From Gracilibacillus kekensis (GTDB lineage: Bacteria > Bacillota > Bacilli > Bacillales > Amphibacillaceae), in NCBI RefSeq assembly GCF_900143085.1, contig NZ_FRCZ01000001.1, positions 682,001 to 746,000 of the forward strand: a stretch of 64,000 nucleotides of DNA, in the 5' to 3' direction. The notes below the pieces were generated by a model. The model did no database searches. It was not told where the DNA came from and saw only the letters and a program-made list of their open reading frames with translations. Made by a program: the position numbers and the translations under genes. Positions 18,394 to 26,599 of this stretch are shown one piece after another (positions within the stretch are counted from its first letter, which is position 1; each line of letters begins with the position of its first letter).

Positions 18394-19200
18394 TTAATCA
18401 CTTGCCTTCTTTCCACATAAAAAGAAACTTTTCGGAATTTGTATGTCATCATTATCTAAATGACCAAATAATGAGGATATATCGTGATTGTATTCTTCAA
18501 ATTGATCAATACTCAGCTTATTTTGAATTAATCCATTTATTATTTGAGAAAAAGTAGGGTCAAAATTATAACTTGGTAACGCGGATTCATTTTTCACTTT
18601 GCCAATGTAGTCTAATCCATCATTAAACACAAGTGGTCCATTTTTAAAATATGAATATCTTAATTCATAAGGATTCTCGCGGTTCTCTTCATCTAATAAT
18701 AACAAGAAAGGGTGAATTTCGTAGATGAGAACATGTCCATTAACCTTTAACATACGGTTAATTACTTTGAAGAATTTTGATATATCCGGAAACCACATTA
18801 GACTCCCTGTTGAAATATATACAATGTCGAAGCGATTGTTATAATCATCAGAAATATCATAAATATCGGTTTGAACAAAATCACATTTTACATTCACCCT
18901 TTTAGATAAGAGACGCGCCGACTGTATTGCATTGTCCGATATATCAAAACCAACTACTTCTCTAGCACCCAAGTTCTTTAGGGACATTGTTTCTTCCCCA
19001 TCATTACAACAAACTTGAGCTATAGCTTTTCCTATCAACCCATAGAAAGATAATTTTTCAGTGATTACGTTATCTAGTGTTGAGTATCCTGATTGTGCAA
19101 ATTTCTTAAACTTCCCATTCTCTTCCTTCTTAACTTGATGACTCTGATTCACCTGATTCCATGCCATTCTGTTTGCTTCCGTATAATCTTTACTGTTCAC
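18394..19200 (-). CDS. Class I SAM-dependent methyltransferase, second type
   Basis: A 268-residue protein. The N-terminus YTEANRMAWNQVNQSH resembles that of methyltransferases with a leading NRxxW motif. AQVCCNDGEETMSLKNLGA stands in place of the usual LDxGCGxG, so motif I carries C-N-D where G-C-G is normal. VGFDISDNAIQSAR and DIVYISTGSLMWFPDISKFF follow. The Cys-Cys-Asn motif I variant is known in some putative methyltransferases of this N-terminal type. The substrate is unknown. The start is GTG at 19200 with GAGGAG upstream. It shares little sequence with its neighbour, so the pair is not a recent duplication. Confidence 0.82.
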   Translation of the reverse strand: MNSKDYTEANRMAWNQVNQSHQVKKEENGKFKKFAQSGYSTLDNVITEKLSFYGLIGKAIAQVCCNDGEETMSLKNLGAREVVGFDISDNAIQSARLLSKRVNVKCDFVQTDIYDISDDYNNRFDIVYISTGSLMWFPDISKFFKVINRMLKVNGHVLIYEIHPFLLLLDEENRENPYELRYSYFKNGPLVFNDGLDYIGKVKNESALPSYNFDPTFSQIINGLIQNKLSIDQFEEYNHDISSLFGHLDNDDIQIPKSFFLCGKKASD

Positions 19201-19341
19201 TACTGCTGCTCCTCTCTATTCCGCCGATAAGTGATAAAAACTGATTATGTTAATAGTTAAATTTTAACATAATTTGATTGCAATCAGTTATGATTCAAAC
19301 GTGTTGAATTCACTAAAAATTACATCAGAGTAGTATCAAAT

Positions 19342-19388
19342 AAAAAAACAAGTGGTTCTATTTGATAGATTAGACCACTTGTTTTTTA
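19342..19388 (-). terminator. Intrinsic terminator of the FecR-domain gene
   Basis: AAAAAACAAGTGG pairs perfectly with CCACTTGTTTTTT across a 19-nt loop, with further T residues on the minus strand. Confidence 0.85.
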
Positions 19389-19425
19389 AAATCTTTAAAC
19401 GAATTAATATTGATTGTAGCAAAGA

Positions 19426-22260
19426 TTATTCCACAGTAACTTCAAATGTTGTCGAAGCTAGTATTTCGGTCGATTGCCAGGAAGTAACTTGTATTATTAC
19501 ATTTGCTACACCTTTTCCGTTTCCTTCGATGAAAATTCCTCCATCATTGTATGCTCTTGCGATCGATTCATCACTACTTACTGCTATTAATTTATAGGAA
19601 TTAGAATATTCAGAAATCGGCTCACCATATTCATCCATAAAAACATCCGGTATTTCAATCCCTTGTATGCTTCCTTCTGTAATTACTTGATCTGGAATCG
19701 TATTGTTGATCCAGACACTTTTATAATCTTCCACTTCCACATAAGCGTTACCTTCGGATACACCTGTGCTATTTCTGGATTGAACAAGTAGGCCTGTTGC
19801 TCCTTCTGGCATTTGGGTATCCGCCAAATGGAATTCTAAATCCGTTCCTGTAGGTGACCAGATCGTGAGTGGATCCCCGATTTTTTGTGCTTCATCATTT
19901 ACCCAATATAATTCATAGCTGGACACATAGGTTTCATCCAAGGCTTTAGTGACACTCACTGTTCCACTGAACTCGCCACTTAATGGGTTTTCATCGTGAA
20001 ACTGAATAGTTGTCGGTGCATCAGGTAAAGGTAACAAATTCACATTTACATCAAATGTGGTGGATAGCACCTGTTCATTCGTTTCCCTGTCTAGGAGGCT
20101 TACTGTTATCTTAGTAGACCCTTCAGAAAATCCATTTAGATAAAAAACATTACCATCGATTCCAGCTTCTGCTATCGTAGCATCACCACTTCTTATCTCG
20201 AATGAATAATCTTGATTAAAACCATCTATGGATTGACCATATGGATCAACAAAGTAATTAACAAATTCAAAATGAGATGGTTCATATAAATACAACCTGG
20301 TATCAGGAATTGTCTTTTGTATCCAAGGTTCACTCAAATCCTGAACCGATGTATATACATATTTCTCTGACTGTCCAAAATTGTTGATTGAAACTGCAAT
20401 AATTCCCGTTGCACCTTCAGGTATATCAGTGCCATTTGGGAAAGTATATGTTAAATCTTCTCCCGTTTTAGTGATTTTCTTAATGGCTTCACCCATTTTT
20501 TGCTGACTACTATTTGCCCAATACAAACTATAGTGGCTAATATTGGATTCCTCTACTGCTTTTTCAACAGTCAAAGTCCCCCTTATTTTATTCTGTAAAG
20601 GATCGATATCAGTAAAGTGTACTGCTTTTGGTGCTTGTAATGGTTTGCTTTCCACTAAAACAGAAAACTTCTTTGTTGTTTTGAAAGAGCCTAGACCAAC
20701 AGATAAAGTGAATGTGGCTTGACCATTCTTTTGAGGTACTATTTTTAATTGTGTACCATCAATTTCTCCCTCTGCAACGCTTGGATCGTTTGACTGTATT
20801 GCATATGTTAGCGATTGTTTTATTTTGAAAAAATCATTTAGATCAAGAATTTTGATTCCATTTTCTAATTGAAGCTTTTGGCCTGTAATTGACTGAATAT
20901 CTGCTTTTATAGCTTCTTCTCTTTCTAATTGAAGTTGTTTCTCTCGTTCTTTTTCCAAACGAAGTTTTTCTTGTCTTTCTTGTTCTTTTCGTTGTTCTTC
21001 TCTTTGTTCACGAAGCCTTTGTTTTTGTTGATCGGTGAGTGTTTCTTTAAACTGCTCTTCCGCTTGTTGTTGTTTTTGATTTATCTGTTTTTCATTTTGC
21101 TCTTTTTGTTGCTCTTGTGCTTTCTTAATTTGTTGTAACAGGTTATTAAGTTGATTTTGTTGTTGCTTTCGTGCTTGACGTTGCTTTTCTTGTGCTTGTT
21201 TCATCTGCTGTATTCTTCTGATTTCTTCTAATGCACTTGCTTTTCTCTCGTCAAAAACATCCCTCATCGGAGAGGTTTTATCTACATTTATCTGCTCATT
21301 TATCCGATTGATTTCTTCTTTACTTAATTTATTTTGATTGAAAGCCTCAGTAGCAATACTATTAATTGTATTGTTGAGATTTTCCTGATAACGCATATAA
21401 GCATCAGCATTTAAACCGATTGTTTCAAGTATATCTCCGTCTTGTTCTAATCGGTCTATTAAATCTTTATTCTCTTGATCTATGTTTCTTTTATTTCGTA
21501 GCAACGCTTCAATAATACTTGGATCTGAGTTTGCAACTAAATTATTTATACTTATATCATTAATAAGAACCTGAGACGTTTCATTATCATTATTAGTAAA
21601 ATTTGCCTGTAGTGCAGGATAGATGAGTAAACCGGTTCTTGAATTAGATTCTGTCATTGAATCTGTTACACGAACGATTCCTGAGACAACCATAATACTA
21701 CTTTCGCCAACTACCGGATCATAGGACGTTATAAAGTGAGTACCCTCTGCCACTGACTGAACATCACCCATCTGCACCGAGTAATCATTATGTTTGCCAG
21801 AGTGGTATACCGTACCTGCTAGTTGGCGCATCGAAAGATTAATTCCTTTTTCGTTTGAATAAATATCTATTATTTCTATTTCTGTATTAGCGCCTAAGAT
21901 TGCCGATTCATTAGAGTTTACGATTAGTTCCACTGATGCGTCTTCTTTAGATATTACTCTATCGCCTGTTATTAATTCAGTATCTGAGGTGATTTCTAAT
22001 TCGGTATCATTTCTAATAACTAAGACATCTCCAGTAACATTCGTTAATGTAACTGTATCGCTAACAGCTTCTTCATTTGTAACATCTGAATTCTTCTCTT
22101 GTGATGTGTTTTCTTCGTTTTCAGTTACTGTTACTTCTGACTCACTTGATTCTACGGTGTTAGATTCAAACGAAAATGACATTAAAGCATTAATACCTAT
22201 TGCGGTTAGTAAAACAACAGTACATACAACAACCAGTATGACAAGTTTCTTTCTGTTCAT
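19426..22260 (-). CDS. Large membrane-anchored FecR-domain protein with coiled coil and Ig-like repeats
   Basis: A 944-residue protein that is probably extracellular. An N-terminal signal anchor (LVILVVVCTVVLLTAIGINAL, residues 7-27) is followed by an acidic linker and a FecR-like domain (about 72-210) with GDRVISKEDASVEL and VAEGTHFITSYDP. A long Gln/Glu/Lys/Arg-rich coiled coil spans about 325-455. Alternating modules follow. Ig-like segments contain NDPSVAEGEIDG, SGDATIAEAGIDG and SDESIARAYNDG. A repeated beta module occurs twice, with KAVEESNISHYSLYW and KALDETYVSSYELYW, each ending PEGATG. There is no LPxTG or SLH anchor. In Gram-negatives FecR works with an ECF sigma factor; no such gene is near. 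GGAGGGAATGT precedes the ATG. The function is unknown; a surface or wall-sensing scaffold is possible. Confidence 0.85.
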   Translation of the reverse strand: MNRKKLVILVVVCTVVLLTAIGINALMSFSFESNTVESSESEVTVTENEENTSQEKNSDVTNEEAVSDTVTLTNVTGDVLVIRNDTELEITSDTELITGDRVISKEDASVELIVNSNESAILGANTEIEIIDIYSNEKGINLSMRQLAGTVYHSGKHNDYSVQMGDVQSVAEGTHFITSYDPVVGESSIMVVSGIVRVTDSMTESNSRTGLLIYPALQANFTNNDNETSQVLINDISINNLVANSDPSIIEALLRNKRNIDQENKDLIDRLEQDGDILETIGLNADAYMRYQENLNNTINSIATEAFNQNKLSKEEINRINEQINVDKTSPMRDVFDERKASALEEIRRIQQMKQAQEKQRQARKQQQNQLNNLLQQIKKAQEQQKEQNEKQINQKQQQAEEQFKETLTDQQKQRLREQREEQRKEQERQEKLRLEKEREKQLQLEREEAIKADIQSITGQKLQLENGIKILDLNDFFKIKQSLTYAIQSNDPSVAEGEIDGTQLKIVPQKNGQATFTLSVGLGSFKTTKKFSVLVESKPLQAPKAVHFTDIDPLQNKIRGTLTVEKAVEESNISHYSLYWANSSQQKMGEAIKKITKTGEDLTYTFPNGTDIPEGATGIIAVSINNFGQSEKYVYTSVQDLSEPWIQKTIPDTRLYLYEPSHFEFVNYFVDPYGQSIDGFNQDYSFEIRSGDATIAEAGIDGNVFYLNGFSEGSTKITVSLLDRETNEQVLSTTFDVNVNLLPLPDAPTTIQFHDENPLSGEFSGTVSVTKALDETYVSSYELYWVNDEAQKIGDPLTIWSPTGTDLEFHLADTQMPEGATGLLVQSRNSTGVSEGNAYVEVEDYKSVWINNTIPDQVITEGSIQGIEIPDVFMDEYGEPISEYSNSYKLIAVSSDESIARAYNDGGIFIEGNGKGVANVIIQVTSWQSTEILASTTFEVTVE

Positions 22261-22281
22261 ACATTCCCTCCCATTAAAAAA

Positions 22282-22330
22282 GTAGTTAATCGAGACATAT
22301 AAAACGAGCTTATTAGGTACGATTAACTAC
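22282..22330 (-). promoter_or_regulatory. Perfect inverted repeat in the leader of the FecR-domain gene
   Basis: GTAGTTAATCG (22282-22292) and CGATTAACTAC (22320-22330) form a perfect 11-bp inverted repeat with a 27-nt interior, just upstream of the Shine-Dalgarno. It may be an operator or an mRNA hairpin. A second small palindrome, GTGACTGAAGTCAC, lies near 22390. Confidence 0.45.
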
Positions 22331-22447
22331 AATAAAAGCATATTCATGATAAAAGATCAAGAAAATTCTGAAAATTCAGCAAAATATGTGACTGAAGTCA
22401 CTTTTTATTGGCTATTACTCGTAACACATACTTTCCTTGCTTATAAA

Positions 22448-22484
22448 AAACGAGTATAAAACCCTCGCGATTTCATACTCGTTT
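22448..22484 (-). terminator. Intrinsic terminator of ywgA
   Basis: AAACGAGTAT pairs perfectly with ATACTCGTTT; TTTTTTAT follows on the minus strand. Confidence 0.85.
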
Positions 22485-22491
22485 CAATGAT

Positions 22492-22998
22492 TTATTTTAA
22501 ATTTATTTTCCCAATAAATGACCATGCTTCTACAATGTCTTCGGAAGTATAATTCGATTTTTTCTTTACTTCCTGTACTTTTTGCTCGATTTCATCCTTA
22601 GGTAAATGATCGAAATAAAGCATGGTAGCAACTAATTCCAAAAAACGAGAACTCTGTTCCTTCATGTCTCGAACAATCGACTCCACCAATGGAACATCTG
22701 CATTTGAATGCTCTAAGAAATCTTGCCCTTGATCGGTTACCTGGTAGCGGTATTGATAGTAATTGCTTTTTTGTTCTTTTATCTCTGTTACAAATCCGAG
22801 ATTGGTTATTTCCTCTATTCGAAGGCTAAGTTCTTCAGAATAGGGACCATAAAAATAAAAGGTATATTTTTCTTCAAAAGGAAGTCCCAACTTTTTTAAA
22901 ATATAAATAATTTTTTGTAACTTCTTACGTCCTACTATTCCATCAGATGCTGCAATGACTTTAACAAGTTTTGCATGATTATCTAGCAATGAAAACAC
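22492..22998 (-). CDS. ywgA: YwgA family protein
   Basis: A 168-residue protein with a winged-helix look: GRKKLQKIIYILKKLGLPF (about 24-42), YTFYFYGPYSEEL, and YQYRYQVTDQGQDFLE. This is the YwgA family of Bacillales, whose function is not established. The frame opens with GTG at 22998, which overlaps a GGGGTG Shine-Dalgarno. TTG at 22989 has better spacing and would give MLDNHAKLVKV, matching other YwgA N-termini; I cannot decide. It follows ywfO by 10 nt, the two forming an operon. Confidence 0.88.
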   Translation of the reverse strand: MFSLLDNHAKLVKVIAASDGIVGRKKLQKIIYILKKLGLPFEEKYTFYFYGPYSEELSLRIEEITNLGFVTEIKEQKSNYYQYRYQVTDQGQDFLEHSNADVPLVESIVRDMKEQSSRFLELVATMLYFDHLPKDEIEQKVQEVKKKSNYTSEDIVEAWSFIGKINLK

Positions 22999-23008
22999 CC
23001 CAGTTTCT

Positions 23009-24313
23009 TTAACGTTCTTGTTTATTTAATATTTTTTGTATTTTTGCTTTTTCCGGACGATCGTCTGCCAATTTTTCAATCAGGTCTTTCGGATAATAAA
23101 GCTTATGATCTGTTCGTTTTTTCCCTGAAATGGCTTCGACAATATCGGACTGGCGTGATAATTCACGCAATTCATTATTTGGCATTAGTAAATGAATCGG
23201 TAATCGTTCCTCTTCTTCACCGGGTCGATAAAAGTCATATGGTAAATCTGAAGAAGAATCGACTACTAAATAATAATCAGGATCTAAATCAATATCTTTA
23301 AAAAGTTGATATAATTCCATCCAATCATTCATTTGCAGATTTGGATTAAATTCAGCATATTTAAATAAACGACGATTGACAAAACGATAGGCTAAATCAC
23401 TTAATATTGAGTCATCTTCCTCTGCCCACATCTGAAAGTAGTACAGCACCACTGCTTCATCGAGACGTATGTAGTCTTCCAGTGATACCTTACCTTCGAA
23501 AAAAGAAATAAAAGGTGTAGGTTCTACTTTAAATTGGTAGTGTTGCCCATATAATTCTTTCACCCGATGAAGAATTTTTGTCAAAATCACTTCCGCACTT
23601 CTTGTCACAGGATGAAAATAAACTTGCCAATACATTTGATAGCGACTCATAATATAATCTTCGACCGCATGCATGCCTGATTCCTTAATGACAACCTGAT
23701 CCTCGACAGGGCGCATTACCCGCAAGATTCGTTCCATGTCAAAATGACCATAGCTTACACCTGTAAAATAAGCATCTCGTTGCAAATAATCCATCCGATC
23801 TGCATCAATTTGGCTTGAAATCAAACTGACTACTAATTTGTCATGGTAGGTTTTATTAATGACATCTGCGACTTTTTGCGGAAATTCCTTACTTACTTTT
23901 GATAATACTTGGTGTACTTCTGTATCCCCTAAAATAATTGCCCTTGTGAATTCTTCGTGATCTAATTTAAATACTTTTTCGAATGAATGGGAAAAAGGTC
24001 CGTGTCCGAGGTCATGCAATAATGCGGCACATAAACAGAGAATCCGTTCTTCCCGATTCCAATTAGGCCTGTCCTCAAAGTTGATTAAGATTCTACGAAC
24101 GATTTCATATACACCCAGGGAATGATTTAATCGACTGTGTTCTGCTCCGTGAAACGTTAAAAAGGATGTACCTAATTGCTTAATCCGTCGCAATCGCTGA
24201 AATTCCTTGGTGCCAATTAAATCCCAAATAACAAGATCCCTTACATGCACGTAACGATGGACAGGATCCTTGAAAACTTTCTCCTCATGTAACTGATCAT
24301 CTTTATAAGCCAT
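23009..24313 (-). CDS. ywfO: HD-domain phosphohydrolase YwfO
   Basis: A 434-residue protein. VFKDPVHRYVHV and FQRLRRIKQLG near the N-terminus lead into the metal-binding HD core: HSRLNHSLGVYEI (about residue 58), LLHDLGHGPFSHSFE (about 95) and SSQIDADRMDYLQRDA (about 165). This is the dGTPase/SAMHD1-like family. In B. subtilis and Enterococcus YwfO homologues hydrolyse dNTPs. All HD ligands are present, so it is likely active. It is the first gene of the ywfO-ywgA pair. The RBS AGGAAGGTATTTGCC precedes the ATG. Confidence 0.92.
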   Translation of the reverse strand: MAYKDDQLHEEKVFKDPVHRYVHVRDLVIWDLIGTKEFQRLRRIKQLGTSFLTFHGAEHSRLNHSLGVYEIVRRILINFEDRPNWNREERILCLCAALLHDLGHGPFSHSFEKVFKLDHEEFTRAIILGDTEVHQVLSKVSKEFPQKVADVINKTYHDKLVVSLISSQIDADRMDYLQRDAYFTGVSYGHFDMERILRVMRPVEDQVVIKESGMHAVEDYIMSRYQMYWQVYFHPVTRSAEVILTKILHRVKELYGQHYQFKVEPTPFISFFEGKVSLEDYIRLDEAVVLYYFQMWAEEDDSILSDLAYRFVNRRLFKYAEFNPNLQMNDWMELYQLFKDIDLDPDYYLVVDSSSDLPYDFYRPGEEEERLPIHLLMPNNELRELSRQSDIVEAISGKKRTDHKLYYPKDLIEKLADDRPEKAKIQKILNKQER

Positions 24314-24452
24314 GGCAAATACCTTCCTCTTTTTTCCTGCAATTAAGGTCTTTTCTTAACTAATGCATCACCTGTTTAAAACCTTATTATACCAATACTT
24401 TACTATTAAATATGTGAAAAGGCAACAACACATTTCAGGCTATATTTCTAAT

Positions 24453-24482
24453 TTGTATTGCATGAAAAAAACATGATAAAAT
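24453..24482 (+). promoter_or_regulatory. Candidate SigA promoter of the LOV-STAS gene
   Basis: TTGTAT (24453-24458), 18-bp spacer, TAAAAT (24477-24482). If used, the leader would be only about 25 nt to the Shine-Dalgarno region. Moderate match. Confidence 0.35.
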
Positions 24483-24494
24483 CAACTTACATGA

Positions 24495-25280
24495 TTGCAG
24501 GAGGAGATTAGAACGAAAAAGCAATCATTGTTTGAGATAGCAATCAATCATACCAGAGTTGGAGTTACCATTACTGATCCATCAAAAAAAGATAATCCTA
24601 TCATATTTGCTAATGAAGGTTTTCATCAATTAACAGGATATACAAGCGAGGAGATTATAGGTAAGAATTGTCGATTCCTTCAGGGTAAAAAAACGAATCC
24701 AGACAGTGTGAATCAAATTAGAAGAGCACTTACTAATATGGAGCGTGTCGAACTTCAGTTGTATAATTATAAAAAAGATGGTACAGGCTTTTGGAATGAG
24801 TTAATTATTGATCCAGTATGGTTAGAAGAAGAACAAAAAACTTACTCTATTGGTATCCAAAAAGACGTTACTCAAGAAAAAGAAAAAACGCAAATGTTAG
24901 AAAATACATTAAATGAAATTGATACTATTTCCACACCGATAGTCCCCGTTACAGATAATGCTGTAATCCTTCCTTTAATAGGTGATTTTACGGAGAAACG
25001 CTTCGAAAACATGAGTAACCGGTTATCCTATTACTTAGAAACAGCGGAAGAGGATTATATTATTATAGATTTATCAGGTTTATATGAAATGGATACATAT
25101 GTCGTATCGAGATTTTTCCAGCTTAGTCAACTTGCTTCGTTAATGGGAAAACAAACTGTTTTATCAGGGGTTAGCCCGGATTTAGCGATGAAAACTGCGG
25201 GAATCGTTGATACTATAAATAAGATCCATACATTTGCTAATGTTAAGTCAGCATTAAAATTTATCAATACAATTTCATAA
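24495..25280 (+). CDS. YtvA-like blue-light photoreceptor (LOV-STAS)
   Basis: A 261-residue frame. The LOV (PAS) domain (about 10-125) contains the flavin-binding GKNCRFLQG with the photoactive cysteine, NYKKDGTGFWNEL and VGVTITDP. A helical linker leads to a C-terminal STAS domain (about 150-258, DYIIIDLSGLYEMD). In B. subtilis YtvA senses blue light and feeds the stressosome that activates SigB. The start is odd. The frame opens with TTG at 24495, but the only Shine-Dalgarno (GGAGGAG, 24500-24506) lies inside it. An ATG is expected at 24513, where the codon is ACG (ACG AAA AAG CAA). Initiation at ACG, or a point mutation or sequence error, are the options. Confidence 0.9.
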   Translation: MQEEIRTKKQSLFEIAINHTRVGVTITDPSKKDNPIIFANEGFHQLTGYTSEEIIGKNCRFLQGKKTNPDSVNQIRRALTNMERVELQLYNYKKDGTGFWNELIIDPVWLEEEQKTYSIGIQKDVTQEKEKTQMLENTLNEIDTISTPIVPVTDNAVILPLIGDFTEKRFENMSNRLSYYLETAEEDYIIIDLSGLYEMDTYVVSRFFQLSQLASLMGKQTVLSGVSPDLAMKTAGIVDTINKIHTFANVKSALKFINTIS

Positions 25281-25291
25281 CAAACCATTAT

Positions 25292-25318
25292 AAAAAAGCA
25301 TCTTTTTATGCTTTTTTA
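25292..25318 (+). terminator. Intrinsic terminator of the LOV-STAS gene
   Basis: AAAAAAGCAT pairs perfectly with ATGCTTTTTT around CTTTTT, followed by ATTTT. Confidence 0.85.
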
Positions 25319-25413
25319 TTTTGAATTATGAACAAAATAAAGGTTTACATCTACTCAAGTTAAGGGATAGTACATAATGTGAAACATAAAATAATTATCA
25401 GGAAAGGAGAATT

Positions 25414-25662
25414 ATGAAAAAAACTATTAAGGTTTATATTAGTGAAAACAATAAAGAATGTGACCAATTAATAAACTATTTAAATAAATATAATGTCTCT
25501 TTTCTTACTATAAACGTAACGGAGAACAAAGATGCATTATATGAATTACAGAAAGAAAATATCTATCTAACCCCTGCAATTATTATTGATGATAAAAATC
25601 ACATCATTGGATACCATCCAGAAAGTATTGATAAACACCTTTTTCTAATGCCGAAAAAATAA
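25414..25662 (+). CDS. Glutaredoxin-fold small protein with degenerate active site
   Basis: An 82-residue protein. IKVYISENNKECDQLINYLNK aligns with the first strand and helix of glutaredoxins, and IYLTPAIIIDDKNHIIGYHPESIDKHL with the cis-Pro strand and the GF/GY-D end of the fold. The CxxC motif is reduced to one cysteine in the second position (N-K-E-C), so ordinary dithiol chemistry is unlikely. The cis-Pro (LTPA) is kept. It may bind or deglutathionylate, or be a structural relative only. ATG follows GAAAGGAGAATT. Function unknown. Confidence 0.65.
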   Translation: MKKTIKVYISENNKECDQLINYLNKYNVSFLTINVTENKDALYELQKENIYLTPAIIIDDKNHIIGYHPESIDKHLFLMPKK

Positions 25663-25777
25663 ACCACTCTAGTTCTATTTCGTTTAAAACGCACATCAAG
25701 TATCGCGGTCCTTTCAATCTCTATTGATTTATAATATTATTATGTATTAAGTGAACAAATAGGGTTGGAGGATTCTC

Positions 25778-26599
25778 ATGAAAGACTGGAAGCAATTTTT
25801 TAAAGATAAACAGGTTCGGATTGTGGACCATCGCGATCCGGAAGTACTTGGCACAGCGATGGCATCTTTTGCGGTCGACGATGCGTTGTGCGAAAGCGTT
25901 GGACGAAGCACTGACACTATAGCGTGCAGATTCTGGGTCCATGACAACACGGTTGTTCTGGGAATATTAGATAGTCGATTGCCTGACGTGGACAACGCAG
26001 TCCTGTTTTTACAAGAAAAAGGATATGATGTTGTTGTCCGTAATTCTGGTGGACTTGCGGTGGTATTGGATCAGGATGTGTTAAATTTTTCGTTTATTTT
26101 ACCGGATTCAAAGGAGATGGGGATTCATTCTGGTTATGAGCTGATGACTGCATTTGTGCAGGATATGTATCGGGATGTAACAGGCGGAATTGAAGCGTTT
26201 GAAGTCGTTGGTTCTTATTGTCCGGGAGATTATGATTTAAGTATTGGCGGCAAAAAGTTTGCTGGTATCTCGCAACGCCGGGTAAAAAAAGGGATTGCCG
26301 TGCAAATATATTTGTGTATGCGTGGAAGTGGTGTGGAGCGTGCGGAAATGATTCGTGATTTCTATCTTGAAGGTCTTGCTAGTGAGGCAGAGCGTTTTGA
26401 TTATCCCGAAGTGGTGCCAGATACAATGCGCTCACTATCCGACTTAGTAGGCGTCGAGATGACGGTAGAAGATAGTATTGTACGTGTTTTGAATATGTTA
26501 GGTGATGTTGTTTTTGAGGATTTAGCTCGGGATGAACTGATGATATTTGAAAAAAGAATGCAGCAAATGATCGATCGAAATCAAAAAGCACTCAAGTGA
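25778..26599 (+). CDS. lipL: Octanoyl-[GcvH]:protein N-octanoyltransferase LipL
   Basis: In B. subtilis lipoate synthesis LipL moves octanoate from GcvH to the E2 subunits of 2-oxoacid dehydrogenases. The 273-residue protein has the biotin/lipoate A/B ligase fold: VVVRNSGGLAVVLDQDVLNFS (about 84-104), the catalytic Cys148 in GSYCPGDYDLSIGGKK, and the acyl-binding lysine just after (K159 or K160) in GGKKFAGISQRR. A cysteine at this position separates LipL from LipM and LplA. ATG follows GTTGGAGGATTCTC. Its last codons overlap the 3' end of menC on the other strand by 8 nt. The gene is slightly richer in G and C than its neighbours. Confidence 0.92.
   Translation: MKDWKQFFKDKQVRIVDHRDPEVLGTAMASFAVDDALCESVGRSTDTIACRFWVHDNTVVLGILDSRLPDVDNAVLFLQEKGYDVVVRNSGGLAVVLDQDVLNFSFILPDSKEMGIHSGYELMTAFVQDMYRDVTGGIEAFEVVGSYCPGDYDLSIGGKKFAGISQRRVKKGIAVQIYLCMRGSGVERAEMIRDFYLEGLASEAERFDYPEVVPDTMRSLSDLVGVEMTVEDSIVRVLNMLGDVVFEDLARDELMIFEKRMQQMIDRNQKALK

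Noticed and set aside
20929-21138. Leu/Phe-rich reading frame on the plus strand
   Set aside because: It is the shadow of the Gln/Lys/Glu coiled coil of the FecR-like protein.
25778-26599. Horizontal acquisition of lipL because of higher GC
   Set aside because: The gene belongs to the native Bacillus gene order at this place and the shift in composition is slight.
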